From Basidiobolus ranarum (taxonomy: Eukaryota; Basidiobolomycota; Basidiobolomycetes; Basidiobolales), in NCBI GenBank assembly GCA_040143965.1, contig JASJQH010000081.1, positions 1 to 32,617 of the forward strand: DNA of 32,617 bases, written 5' to 3'. Both the position numbers and the translations under genes were made by a program. This document shows, piece after piece, positions 10,048 through 20,388 of this stretch (positions within the stretch are counted from its first letter, which is position 1; each line of letters begins with the position of its first letter). Under the pieces are notes generated by a model, which ran no database searches, was not told where the DNA came from, and saw nothing but the letters and a program-made list of their open reading frames with translations.

Positions 10048-10914
10048 TTCTCACTGATTTTAACACAAAAGATGGAACTAATTATATGTCAATTATAAAC
10101 ATGTGACAAAGCAAGAAATGCGAACACCTAACGATATTCACTATTAAAGAGTTTTAGAGTATGGGCCAAGTTTAATGGTGGAAATCCTAGAGAGCAATGT
10201 TATGTTGGTTGGATCAAATCAACACTCAGCATATCATCAATCATCACAATGAGTGTGCATAAATTAAGGATTTCGGAGCTATGAATGCTGGTGATCAGAC
10301 AAACCAAGAGAATATTTGTATGGAATTCCCACTGATGTGGAAATGTGATTTTGATTTTATTAACACTTTCATCTGCCACCATAAAAGTTCTTTGTGAAGC
10401 CTCAGATTCCGTCAATACTCAGTTAATATCTTGCCAATAGTTGAGTAGAACCAGCGCTTTTACAATTGATTCAGCCGAATGCTAAGCTGGGGTTCAATTA
10501 GTTAAAATACCGCATAATTTTTGTGCTTCTTAGTGTGCTAGCCATTCCTTCACTCCAACTCTGATCTCGTTCATCAAGTTGCATATATAATGAATCATGA
10601 TGCGTCGAAGCGTGTCAAGCTCCTAAACCAGGCCATACTGATTATTTATGGTCCCTTGTGACTCTTAATAGCACACAAATTTTCCTTTTTTAGATGTGAA
10701 TTGATGTGGGGAATCCATCTTCCGTTAGTGTAGAGGGATAGTTTTCATCATACAATAAGGGGAGTCATTTTTTCTCATGCTTTATATATGAGCTCCGGTT
10801 ATAGCTCTACTAGCTCTTACCTCTAGCTATTTTCTCCTTGGATTCACTCAAGATTTATTACCTTGACCAATACTCACCTTAGATATCTATTTAAAAATCA
10901 ACCTTGTTTGAATC
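10048..10914. other. Divergent promoter region, CSC1-like / LYS4
   Basis: 867 bp between two start codons. The LYS4 side carries a TATA box and a Gcn4-type core (annotated separately). I find no gene; the one open frame on the minus strand (10200-10415) has no ATG start and no recognisable sequence. Confidence 0.5.
10762..10789 (+). promoter_or_regulatory. Candidate LYS4 promoter: Gcn4-type core plus TATA box
   Basis: GAGTCA at 10762-10767 (ATGACTC on the other strand, the core bound by Gcn4/CPC1-type factors) lies 14 bp before TTTATATATG at 10781-10790, a TATA box about 125 bp upstream of the LYS4 ATG. General amino-acid control of lysine genes through this core is known in fungi. The core is short, so chance occurrence is possible. 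Confidence 0.4.
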
Positions 10915-13140
10915 ATGTTTTACCTTCACAAGTTGACTCGACCGGTATTTAGACATGGGCTAACTCGTGAACACTTGCGTTGCCTATCTACTGCAACCTC
11001 CTATTCTCAAAATCTAGTTGAGAAGATAACACAAAAATATTCCTTGGAACTACCCGAAGGATACAAAGTTAAATCTGGTGATTTTGTTTCCATTCAACCT
11101 GAGCATGTATTAACCCATGACAACACCGGTGCAGTAATGAGCAAGTAAGTATTTTCTTAATTCCAAATGCCTCCTTCAATAAGTAGATACTAACTATGAA
11201 TCAGATTTAAAAGCATCGGAGCTGGAAAATTTAAGAATGCTCGTCAACCAGTATTTGCCCTAGATCACGATGTTCAGAATAAAAGCGAAAAGGTACCTCC
11301 CTCATCTCTGAGATATTTTGAAGATTCATTCGTACTTATTCCAGTTGTATCTCTTTAGAATCTCGCCAAGTATGCCTCTATTGAAAAGTTTGGTGGTGAT
11401 CACGGAGTAGATTTTTACCCTGCTGGACGTGGAATCGGTCATCAAATCATGGTCGAGGAGGGATATGCATTCCCTTATACTATGACTGTGGCTTCTGATT
11501 CTCATTCCAATATGTATGGTGGTCTAGGCTGTTTAGGAACTCCAATCGTGCGTACAGATGCAGCCGCTATTTGGGCAACTGGTCGTACCTGGTGGCAAAT
11601 CCCACCTGTAGTTAAAGTGGAACTTTTAGGTAAACTCCCTCCTGGTGTGACTGGCAAAGATATTATTGTTTCCTTATGTGGCCTCTTCAATCACGATGAG
11701 GTACTGAATACTGCTATTGAATTCACTGGCCACGAAGCTGTTAAGAGTATTTCAGTTGATGACCGCTTAGCTATCGCTAACATGACCACCGAATGGGGAG
11801 CTTTGGCCGGCGTTTTTCCAGTTGATGAAGTTACTCTAGACTGGTTGTATAATCGTGTGGAGAAATTCCGATCACCATCTTATATAAATAGAAATATCCC
11901 AAAACTTCAATTCGGCGATCATTTCGTTCATCCTCGCATTAACACCGAAAGAATTGATCAGCTCGCATCTAGCCCAATAATTCCTGACTCTGACGCGAAT
12001 TACGCTAAACATCTGACACTGGATCTCTCTACTCTTTCTCCTCATGTCTCTGGTCCTAACTCCGTCAAAGTTATGAACCCTCTAAGTAAATTAGAAGAAA
12101 AGAATTTGGCCATTCACAAAGCTTATTTGGTGTCTTGCGTAAACTCGAGAGCTCAGGATATCCGTCAAGCCGCCGCAGTCATGAAGGGTAAGAAGGTGGC
12201 ACCTGGTGTTGAGTTCTACATAGCGGCTGCTAGTAGCGAAGTACAAAAAGAAGTGGAAGAAAGTGGTGACTGGTCGACACTTTTAGAAGCAGGTGCTAAA
12301 CCTTTACCATCTGGCTGTGGACCATGTGTTGGGCTAGGAACTGGTTTACTTAAGGATGGAGAAGTAGGAATTTCAGCCACCAATCGTAATTTCAAAGGCC
12401 GAATGGGTTCACCGAGTGCTCAAGCATACCTTGCATCGCCAGCTGTTGTAGCGGCTTCAGCTATTGCTGGTAAAATCTGTGGACCAAAAAGTCTTTCAGG
12501 TGAAGCCAGCCAAGCTCACGTAGAGCCCAAAACCACTATCACCGTAAACAGTACCCCTAAACGCAGTGAATCCACCTCTATCGAGATCATTGACAAATTT
12601 CCATCTAGTGTCAAGGGTGAATTGCTTTTCTGTCATGCCGATAATCTCAACACGGATGGTATCTATCCCGGAAAATATACATATCAGGATGATTTGACAC
12701 CTGAATACATGGCTACAGTAGTTATGGAGAATTATGACCCCGCATTTGTTCAAAAGGTTCGCAAGGGAGATATCATGGTTGGAGGATTCAATTTCGGTAC
12801 TGGCTCCAGCCGAGAACAAGCGGCTACTGCTTTGAAAGCCTCCGGGGTACAGGTGTTAATTGCCGGTAGCTTTAGTGAAACCTTCAAACGGAATTCCATC
12901 AACAATGCCTTATTGGTTCTTGAGGTTCCCGAATTGGTTAACGATCTCAAGGAAAGATATGGTGACCAGCAGCTGACTCAGCGCACTGGCTGGGATAGTA
13001 CGTTAGAATTCGATAAAGGCAAACTAGTGGTTACTATTGACGGTGAAGTTAAGAGCTACCAAGTTAGCCCGGTGGGTAAGGCAGCTCAGGAGTTGATGGT
13101 TGAAGGTGGACTGGAGAACTGGGTTAAGCACCGAATCTAA
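10915..13140 (+). CDS. LYS4: Homoaconitase, mitochondrial (lysine biosynthesis)
   Basis: Homoaconitase of the fungal alpha-aminoadipate pathway, which interconverts homocitrate, homoaconitate and homoisocitrate in mitochondria using a 4Fe-4S cluster. Exons: 10915-11144, 11205-11292, 11359-13140; introns 60 and 66 nt, the first with an ACTAACT branch-like site; 699 residues, close to yeast Lys4. Residues 1-30 are Arg-rich with almost no acidic residues ([20 protein letters not shown]), a mitochondrial targeting peptide. The aconitase-type core has [21 protein letters not shown] sequence, [15 protein letters not shown], and cluster cysteines at about 366 (LVSCVNSR), 426 and 429 ([10 protein letters not shown]). 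[14 protein letters not shown] follows. The C-terminal swivel domain has [14 protein letters not shown] and [13 protein letters not shown]. The pattern [14 protein letters not shown] favours homoaconitase over TCA aconitase and isopropylmalate isomerase. All catalytic motifs look intact. Confidence 0.96.
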
Positions 13141-13661
13141 GCAGTTACCTTCAATTTGATGTAATATATATTTAATTCGAGTCAATAAAGCATTGCGATG
13201 TGTGTGCGCCCCGCATTATCTGTGCAAACTTCGTTCTCCAATAAGCAACTTGCTACGCCATTCTTATCAGTAATTACCATATTAAATACAATCGACCATT
13301 TTAGATATCTTAAAGAATCTTGGCAATCAAGTGGAGTAGAGCAGATCTCCGTAATTATTACTATATGTAGCTGGCAAAACAGCAATTCAATTTATACTGA
13401 TTCGAGATGTTCGTGAAAAACTCAGCCCCCATAGAGAAAGAGTTTGGTCACGTTTTAAACATCCTACTTTAAAGGGTTTGGGTTCAATAAATCATCAAAT
13501 TTTGTTGGTGCCTGAGTTTGCGCCTATTTATCGCTATCTCTTTTGTAGCCGCTCTTCTTGTTTGTTATTTACCCTTCCCTTTGTCTCAAAATCTTTACGT
13601 TAAAGTGGATATCTTTTTTATATACTTTCTTGATTCAGTGAAAAATTAGAACTTTAGTAAT
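13141..13661. other. Intergenic: LYS4 3' flank and YTP1-like promoter
   Basis: AATAAA at 13184-13189, 43 nt after the LYS4 stop, is a likely poly(A) signal. The last 120 bp before the next ATG are T-rich. I see no further element. Confidence 0.5.
13184..13189 (+). other. Candidate poly(A) signal of LYS4
   Basis: AATAAA 43 nt beyond the LYS4 stop codon. Confidence 0.5.
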
Positions 13662-15161
13662 ATGGATCACGCAGGACATGGTAGTGACGGCTCTGGAACT
13701 CCATTAGATATCCCCGATTATAATGGCGTACTTACTGTCCATATTTTGTGTATGGTGGCCTCTTATGGCTTCATTATTCCCGTTGGTTCGTTTACCGTCT
13801 TTCTTTTAATTATGTTGAGACTATTTTCTAACAGATATATGTCAATTTTTAGGTGTTGTTTTGGGTTTGATTCGTTCCCGTTGGCATGTTCCAACCCAAA
13901 TAGTGGGCTCCATGATAGCCGCACTTGGCTTCTTTTTAGGCTTTATGCACGACGTGGGCTCCACTCACCATCACGAGCATAGTCACCGCAACCCTCACTC
14001 TTCTTTTGCTTGGGTTATGATTTTAGCTTTGATATCTCAAGGTCTCTTTGGGTTTTACATCAAGTTCTATAAGAAATCCACCGCAAATTTGCGCAAAATC
14101 GTCAAAGTAGCTCACAGATGGTTAGGTATTTCCACCATCGTTCTGGCTTACGTCCAAATGCTCTTAGGTGCCATAGTTTATCTAGGCATGTGCAAAGCGG
14201 ACCACTTGGGCCAATGCCTTGCGCACTTTATTATGGGCTCTTCCTTTATTGCATATGGTATAATTCTCTTGATCATTGCCAGAGCTGGTAACGCATACAT
14301 GCAGCATTTAGGCAAATCCCAAGAGTTCTGGGATAGTTGGGTTATGACCTTATGGGGAATAGTAAACACTTTTACAGAGCATCGGTACATTTTGTTTAGA
14401 TTTTAGTTGACTGTGATCGCCGTCGTTAATCATCTTCCTTACTGTACTTTAGATGGGGCGAGAGGTGGAGTCATGGAGATCTACAGCATACCTCACTTGG
14501 TGTGTTGTGGTGGTTTGGTGGTATGCTTGGCATCTTTATGACACGCCCTAACGGTAAAAGCCGCAACATCTTCCCAGCGTTAGTGATCATCTTTACGGGT
14601 GTGGCTATGGCAATGCATGCTCAATTGAGTGCAACCTCTGGTGTGATTCACTCGTTCTTCGGCTACGCTCTTACTATCGGTGGTGTCGCTCGTATCTTTG
14701 AGGTGCTCAAAACCCAAGACGATGTGATTGAAGGGAGATTCCCAAAACACCCCCTACAGCTTGTCAGTGGATTTGTAAGTAAATCACATGACTCCCATCT
14801 TACATAACTCTGATCACTAACTCACTATCCATCAAATATGTACTAGTTTATAATTCTTGCCGGCTGTCTGTTTATGAGTGCAACTGAAGAGATGATGTCA
14901 TTTTTGAACTGGGCAATGATTGATGGAGTTTCCTACTCTAATGTAGTTGTTTCATTTGCGTTTTTCATAACGCTCTATGCTTTGGTACTGATAAGTATAT
15001 ATATGAGCAAGAAGCGCAGTGTTCGAGACACCACTGCCTATAAAAGCTTCCCCACCCAGAACTATGAATCTGACACGGAAGTGGATTCTTTTGGAAAAGA
15101 TATAACTACCACTGCGTTAGATGATATGGAGTTGGACAATATTTCCGATGATTTCCCTTGA
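13662..15161 (+). CDS. YTP1: YTP1-family multi-spanning membrane protein
   Basis: Fungal YTP1-like membrane protein; the biochemical role of the family is not established. Exons: 13662-13785, 13853-14384, 14453-14774, 14847-15161; introns 67, 68 and 72 nt, the last with a CACTAACT branch-like site; 430 residues. The short N-terminus (MDHAGHGSDGSG) has no clear signal peptide. About nine to ten hydrophobic helices follow, in two groups. The first has paired histidines typical of cytochrome b561-like bundles (LTVHILCMVASYG, WHVPTQIVGSMIAALGFFLG, KVAHRWLGISTIV, LAHFIMGSS). The second is the conserved YTP1 C-terminal domain (EHRWGERWSHGDLQHTSLGV, GGMLGIFMTRPNGKSRN, AMHAQLS). A His-rich loop sits at about 80-91 (THHHEHSHRNPH). 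The cytosolic tail is acidic. Family assignment rests on the EHRWGERWSHGDLQH region; haem binding is inference. Confidence 0.88.
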
Positions 15162-15234
15162 GCAGCACTTGCCAGTACACATGTTGTATATAGATGAACC
15201 ACACTTCCTTCATCAAACTCAATACAGAGCAACA

Positions 15235-15240
15235 AATAAA
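15235..15240 (+). other. Candidate poly(A) signal of the YTP1-like gene
   Basis: AATAAA 74 nt beyond the stop codon, before the convergent HP1-like gene ends at 15344. Confidence 0.4.
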
Positions 15241-15343
15241 TATACAAAACGAAACGCAGATTATTTGCGGTTTATAAAGATGTTATTTCTATTTACTAAC
15301 AAATCACTTGTTTCTGCTATGTCACAATAACACTCGAGTTAAT

Positions 15344-16789
15344 TCAAGATGAAGCCTTGAACGACAGGTGACTCTCGTAGAATGCGATGACCTAAAAACA
15401 CAACGTTAATTCGTTTTCAAACCTTACAGCACAATTGACCAGAAACTACCTTTTGAGGGCACTTTTTGTTGACTTCGTCAGAAGGATGCACAGATCTTTT
15501 CCCGTTTTTCCTGTTTTCAAACCAATAAGCGTGATATTTAGCAGTTAATTATAGCAATACATTAACGTACCAGAGAAGATAAATCATCAGTTGATCTTTT
15601 GTTTGTTCAACAGTCTCTACTTCCTTCACCTCGTCCTCCCAATCATCAGGATTGTTGTTGTCTACACGAGTCTCCTTCTGCTTCTTCTTTGGAGTTTCTT
15701 CGACCTCCTGCGTCGGAGATTTACGTTTGATAGGCTTGTTTTTCTTCACTGGAGTTTTGACTGGGGTGACATTCTTTCTGGTTCTCCAATATTCCTCAAT
15801 CAACTCTGTGCAGAAACTGCGAATAATCAAGTTGCGTTGAGTTTAAATCTTTGATTTGGAAACAATTGAAATTTAAAGTTACTAACAGATTGTCCTCGTC
15901 CTCCCATGTATTATCAGTATCGGGGTATCCTTTCCATTTAAGAAAGTATTGGATATTGCCCTATTAACGTTGGTTAGTAAGTCCAACATACAAACTCTCT
16001 TCATGTAATAAAACCTACTGCACGCTTTCTATGTGCCACAACTGCTTCAACAATAAAAACGCCTTCTTCTGGAACTTCCTCATCACTTGCCTCGACGCGT
16101 TCTTTTTTTGATTCTGTAGCTGAAGTTTCGTTTCCATTTTGATCCACATCCATAGGTTTCTCTTCAGTGATAATTTCTTCCACTTTCTCCTCGGACTCAC
16201 CATTAGATTGTTTGGTGTCAGGCATTTCGTTATCAACCGCTTGAACTTCAGTATTATCCGACTCATTTTTCGATAGGTTGGTGTTTTCACTGTCATTTAT
16301 TGCTGTAATATTTCCATTGTTTTCAACTGGTTTATCTTCTTCATTATTCTCCACCGGTTTGACTTGTTCGTTATCTTCAGCTGATTTAGCCTCTTCCTTA
16401 TCTTCTATTGGTTTGACTTCCTCCCCTCCTTCAACCAATTTACTTTCCTCTTTACTTTCGACCGGAATATTATCCTTCTCACTTTCAGTGGATTTAGTTT
16501 CTTGACTTTCAACCGTAGTATTATTTACGGTTTCGATGTTTTCTTTCTCGGGATTTTGGTTTGTATCGTTTGAAATAGATGGTTCTGACCCGGTAGTTTC
16601 CGATTCTTTCGTGTTTTGAACAAGATTTGAAGAAATCTCCGAGGGATTTTCCACCGTTTGTTGAGAAAGGTCTTTTGATTTCTCCTCTATTTGAGTAGAA
16701 ACACTCTCAGTGGAGAATTCCATAACTTCTTCTACGGTTTCAACAATGGTAGTCTCGATGATCATATTTGTATTTTCCGTGGTAGACAT
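15344..16789 (-). CDS. HP1-like protein: chromodomain plus chromo-shadow domain, long acidic N-terminus
   Basis: Heterochromatin-protein-1 type reader of methylated histone H3. Exons: 16789-16019, 15960-15887, 15816-15571, 15510-15450, 15391-15344; introns 58-70 nt (the first contains TACTAACC); 399 residues. Residues 1-235 are a low-complexity Glu/Asn/Ser/Thr-rich extension with six 9-residue repeats (107-160). The chromodomain is about 240-297: [43 protein letters not shown]. The aromatic-cage positions are filled (Phe, Trp, Tyr). A basic hinge follows ([18 protein letters not shown]), a likely nuclear signal and nucleic-acid-binding linker. The chromo-shadow domain is about 345-397: [38 protein letters not shown]; it normally dimerises and binds PxVxL partners. 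The start is the first ATG of the open frame. The long N-terminus is unusual for HP1, which is often near 200 residues. Confidence 0.93.
16310..16471 (-). repeat. 27-bp coding minisatellite in the HP1-like gene
   Basis: Six consecutive 9-codon units in the acidic N-terminus: [54 protein letters not shown]. All keep frame. Central units are closest in sequence and outer ones more diverged, the usual pattern of slippage-grown repeats. Confidence 0.75.
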
Positions 16790-17474
16790 GGTTCTGTATA
16801 AGAATTATATATAACCTTATATATATAAAAGAAATTGGAAAAGAAGGTTACTTTCGTATATTACGGGAATTACCTGCTTAACATAAGAATAATATTTCAG
16901 TCAATAAACTCGGGAATATAGTCAGTTGAAAAATAATCAAACAAAAAGAAACGTTTAAAATGGAATGGAAATATGAGTACCTATATGGTATCGGTATCAA
17001 CTTGATAATATTAACCCAACTAAAGTACCACGAACACAACTGGTGATAGAAAATTCACTTTCTAACGAAGGTGTTGAGGGTTCAAAGCTTAAGTCAGCCA
17101 TGGTAGAAATTATGATCCAATCATCATGAAGTGGAACTCAATCACTCGGGGGAAATCGATCAATAGAATTACGCGTTAAAAAGCATCTGAATTCATAGGA
17201 TTTATCGATAATTTCATGTAACAATGACGTATGGCTCGGATGAAATTCACCCCTTCCTTTATTTAGAGGATCAAATGAATTCATTTCCTTAATTCTGTAT
17301 GTATTTTATATTAATATGTTATCCAATTCAGCCAAGTCAATCAATGCATCATCATCGATATATCGTCACTAGAAAAACTACTCTAGTATTAGTTAAAATC
17401 CATTGCTTTCTCTATCAATTAGTTGTACTCAGTGTCTTTCACCCCCTTTTGAATCTAGAAACCTCATAGTTAAT
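16790..17474. other. Divergent promoter region, HP1-like / 5-phosphatase
   Basis: 685 bp of AT-rich sequence between two start codons, with TATATA runs near 16806-16826 just upstream of the HP1-like gene. No gene and no clear factor site are seen. Confidence 0.45.
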
Positions 17475-18725
17475 ATGAGCACTTCTAAACTCCATGTGTT
17501 GGTGGGAACATTCAACGTTTACCAACAAACATTGAATGAGGAAGTAAGAGATTGGTTATTAAGCCCTTTCAAAGAGCACCCTAGGGTACTTCCCGACATT
17601 GTTGCCATAGGATTTCAAGAATTCTCGCCCTATCCAGAGGCTTTTATACAAAGAGACGAAACCCGGTTAAGATATGCAGAACAATTAATAGAGAAATCGT
17701 TGAGGGAATTATGTGGAAGTCAACTCGAACAGAAAACCTCTCACCTAGGTTATAGAAAGATATTTGTTGAACAAGTGGTGGGTTTAGCTCTGGTTATCTT
17801 TGTGAAAGATTCCCTCCAAGATCAAGTCTCTGATATACTTAGCAACTATGAAGGAAGTGGCCCACTTTTCATACAAAATAAAGGTGCCTTAGGTGCTACT
17901 TTTCGTATTACCCCTAAGTCTACTGGTGAATTAGGTGGAAGTTTCTGCTTTATTTGCGCCCATTTTACTGCTCACGAAGGATACGCTGCCCGACGAAATG
18001 TCGACTTCAAAAATTTGGTGGAGCGTTTGGTTTTTCCAAAAAACTGTAACCGTGTCGAACCCACAGAATATTGTACCCTTCACGAGTATGAACACATTTT
18101 CTTGTTTGGAGACTTGAATTATCGAGCCAATTATAATTTCAAAGAGGTCACTAGACTAAGTACCTCAAAGAGTATTATTTCCCTTATAGAAGAGAATGAT
18201 ATCCCTTCACTACGTAAATATGATGAACTTCTATTCGAAAAGCAAGAGGGTAGAACAGTTCAAGGATTCACCGAGGGATGTCATCTAGATTTCCCACCTA
18301 CGTATAAATTCGCAGTTGGAACTCAAGAGTACAAGTGGGAAGCTAGAATACCATCCTGGTGTGATCGCATACTCTTCTTCAACTTAGACGAGTATAACAA
18401 GTTGTCAAACGTGAGTGAGACTAACGAGAAACAAGAAGCCGTATCGCCTATAACAACATTATACTATTCATCGTACTCTCCGAGTGTTATTTCTGATCAT
18501 AAACCAGTCGTAGGACTATATGAAATCGAAAGTAGATTAACACCGGCAGATTCGGTAAACTTAAATTGGCCGTCCATTGATCCGAATTGGAGGCTCAAGC
18601 GAAACTTTGGTAATGTTCTCACTAAAGTTACTGGAGTTTTGTGGTATTTTCTGGGGACAGAAAAGTGGATCCCAGTTGTCCTGTGTTTAGCCATATATAA
18701 AGTTTATAAATATTTTGAGTATTAA
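17475..18725 (+). CDS. Inositol polyphosphate 5-phosphatase, C-terminally membrane-anchored
   Basis: Single-exon enzyme of 416 residues that by family removes the 5-phosphate from phosphoinositides or inositol phosphates. The catalytic fold of the DNase I/5-phosphatase superfamily is complete: GTFNVY (11-16, metal-site Asn), AIGFQEF (44-50, Glu), FICAHFTAHEGYAARRN (159-175), FLFGDLNYRANY (209-220), RIPSWCDRIL (291-300) and SDHKPV (340-345). Each matches a 5-phosphatase signature, so it is probably active. No SAC, SKICH, PH, RhoGAP or SH2 domain accompanies it. Residues 398-411 (WIPVVLCLAIYKVY) are hydrophobic near the C-terminus and look like a tail anchor, placing the enzyme on a cytosolic membrane face. 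The ATG at 17475 is chosen because it directly precedes the conserved core; the frame is open upstream without ATG. It converges with GID4, with 127 bp between stop codons. Confidence 0.93.
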   Translation: MSTSKLHVLVGTFNVYQQTLNEEVRDWLLSPFKEHPRVLPDIVAIGFQEFSPYPEAFIQRDETRLRYAEQLIEKSLRELCGSQLEQKTSHLGYRKIFVEQVVGLALVIFVKDSLQDQVSDILSNYEGSGPLFIQNKGALGATFRITPKSTGELGGSFCFICAHFTAHEGYAARRNVDFKNLVERLVFPKNCNRVEPTEYCTLHEYEHIFLFGDLNYRANYNFKEVTRLSTSKSIISLIEENDIPSLRKYDELLFEKQEGRTVQGFTEGCHLDFPPTYKFAVGTQEYKWEARIPSWCDRILFFNLDEYNKLSNVSETNEKQEAVSPITTLYYSSYSPSVISDHKPVVGLYEIESRLTPADSVNLNWPSIDPNWRLKRNFGNVLTKVTGVLWYFLGTEKWIPVVLCLAIYKVYKYFEY

Positions 18726-18852
18726 GGATTCATTAAGGATCCACCAAAACCACTTTACATAGTAATCAAGCTTGACAAAACATTACATAAAACACTGAAA
18801 AGATATTCACGAAGAGATCGTTACAAAGAGGAGCAAACTCTCATCCAATATT

Positions 18853-19707
18853 CTAACGAAACTCAAATGACGGGGAGTGGCGTTGTGGGATATGCTCCAA
18901 AGTTAGTTGTTGAAACCATTTAGAGTTCTAGTAAATTCAAGTCAATACACTGGCACTATTTGGATCCATTTAAGTAATTAACTCACTTGATGGTAGTAGT
19001 AACCTAATATAGTTCCGGTAGAGCGTTGGAAGCAAACATAGTAAAACCCCGCGAAGCTAGCACCGTGAACAGCCCCAACTCGGTAATCTGGCACCAGGAA
19101 GTGTTCTTTCCAACGCATAAATATAAAATCATTATTCACGAAATCATATTGGAAACCATCTTGATTGAACACTTCAGATATCTCTTGAAATGATGTAAAT
19201 TTAAGCTATTACAAGAAAAAATTAGCAGAGTAGCAAGTGGATTTTCTTTTGAGATGTTCAACTACCCAATGCTGTTCATCTATAAGCTCATCTGCTTCCC
19301 ATTTTCGAGTTAAAAATGAGTATTTGGGCCCAATAATCTCCGCATCGAAGAATGTGGTGAATTCAGGACAATTATTAGTCAAACCTTTGATATGTAAGTA
19401 GCCACATAGGTAAGAGGCACTTAAATCCACGCACTATTCAAGATGCACAATTCAATAGAAGCGATATAATCTTTAACATCCCTATATAATATAAATGTAA
19501 TAATACCTGGAGATCCACCTGTACTTCATAGCGACTGCCTCCGCTTTGCTGTTGTCCAAGAAATCTGCTTCCCGAATACAAAGCACAGGTCCCACTTGGT
19601 GCAAGTCGAACGGAAGAGATATTCTTAATGATGCGCTTCCTTAGTGCTTTCTTTAACTCTTCTGAAGAAAACCTCACTTCGGAGACAGATCCTGAGCCAA
19701 CTAACAT
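18853..19707 (-). CDS. GID4: GID4, substrate receptor of the GID/CTLH ubiquitin ligase (Vid24 family)
   Basis: The family binds N-terminal proline degrons and delivers gluconeogenic enzymes to the GID/CTLH E3 complex when glucose returns. Exons: 19707-19507, 19433-19266, 19205-18987, 18927-18853; introns 59-73 nt; 220 residues, all phase 0. The conserved beta-barrel runs from [19 protein letters not shown] (44-62) through [59 protein letters not shown] and [18 protein letters not shown] to the end. These are the hallmark blocks of GID4, in order and uninterrupted. The N-terminus is short. The ATG used is the first in frame; the frame is open upstream to a TAG near 19840 without another ATG, so an extra upstream exon is possible. 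It is divergent from GAL7 with 681 bp between starts. Confidence 0.94.
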
Positions 19708-20388
19708 TATTCGAGTGCTCGTGTTTTGAATTATTCTAGAATGACGAAGTTGCAATAAAAACTTGAATGTTTGGAATATGGCATGCAAGTCACATAGATT
19801 CGGTATAGGTAAAAATGATCCGCTACAATCTCCGCTATTATCCTACTTAAGTATTTCAGAGACAACCCTAACCCCAACTCCACCATGGATTTGATATTAA
19901 ATTATTTTAAAATAAATGAAATATTTAAGAACATCCAATATTAGGCCAGTTCAGTCACCACTAAGATAAGAAGCAATATATGATCCTCGCGGGATGGAGA
20001 GTTTACAATTACCTTCCTTTTCCAATAAGCTCAACCCTGGTTTATTCGAATTCGTTTTATCGATTTATTGGATCTAGATCAAGGATAGACTTTGAAAATT
20101 GTTTCTAAAGAGGGACGAGAAATGACGAGGAGGATGTGATGGCGGACATAAACACTCAATTCAATTGATGACTATTATTGGAATTCATCGACCTAGGTAA
20201 AGAGCATAACCGCGGCTCCAGTCAAATGATGTATTAGGATGTTTCATTCAAGATTATCCTTTTTAATCAAAGGGGTTTTATCTTGATTGGTCAATGGGAA
20301 GCTACCTGTGTCCCTTAGATAGCTGATTGACTGATTTGTCTCAGCTTATAAGCTATGAAAATACTCACACCACGTAAAGTAATCTGAA
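19708..20388. other. Shared divergent promoter region, GID4 / GAL7
   Basis: 681 bp between the two start codons. Besides the TTAGGG-type box (annotated) it is AT-rich with no paired CGG-N11-CCG (Gal4-type) site that I can find. A CCGCGG occurs near 20209. Confidence 0.5.
19864..19875 (-). promoter_or_regulatory. TTAGGG-type box upstream of GID4
   Basis: AACCCTAACCCC on the plus strand (GGGGTTAGGGTT on the GID4 strand), about 157 bp upstream of the GID4 ATG. Fungal Tbf1/TRF-type Myb factors bind TTAGGG and AACCCTA boxes in promoters. A single copy is weak evidence. Confidence 0.3.

Noticed and set aside
10200-10415. Minus-strand open frame between the channel gene and LYS4
   Set aside because: It begins without ATG, has no recognisable sequence and lies in a divergent promoter region.
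11205-13140. TCA-cycle aconitase instead of homoaconitase
   Set aside because: The [14 protein letters not shown] block and overall length fit the Lys4 group better than mitochondrial aconitase.
20060-20388. Gal4-type activator site before GAL7
   Set aside because: No CGG-N11-CCG arrangement found; a lone CCGCGG is not enough.
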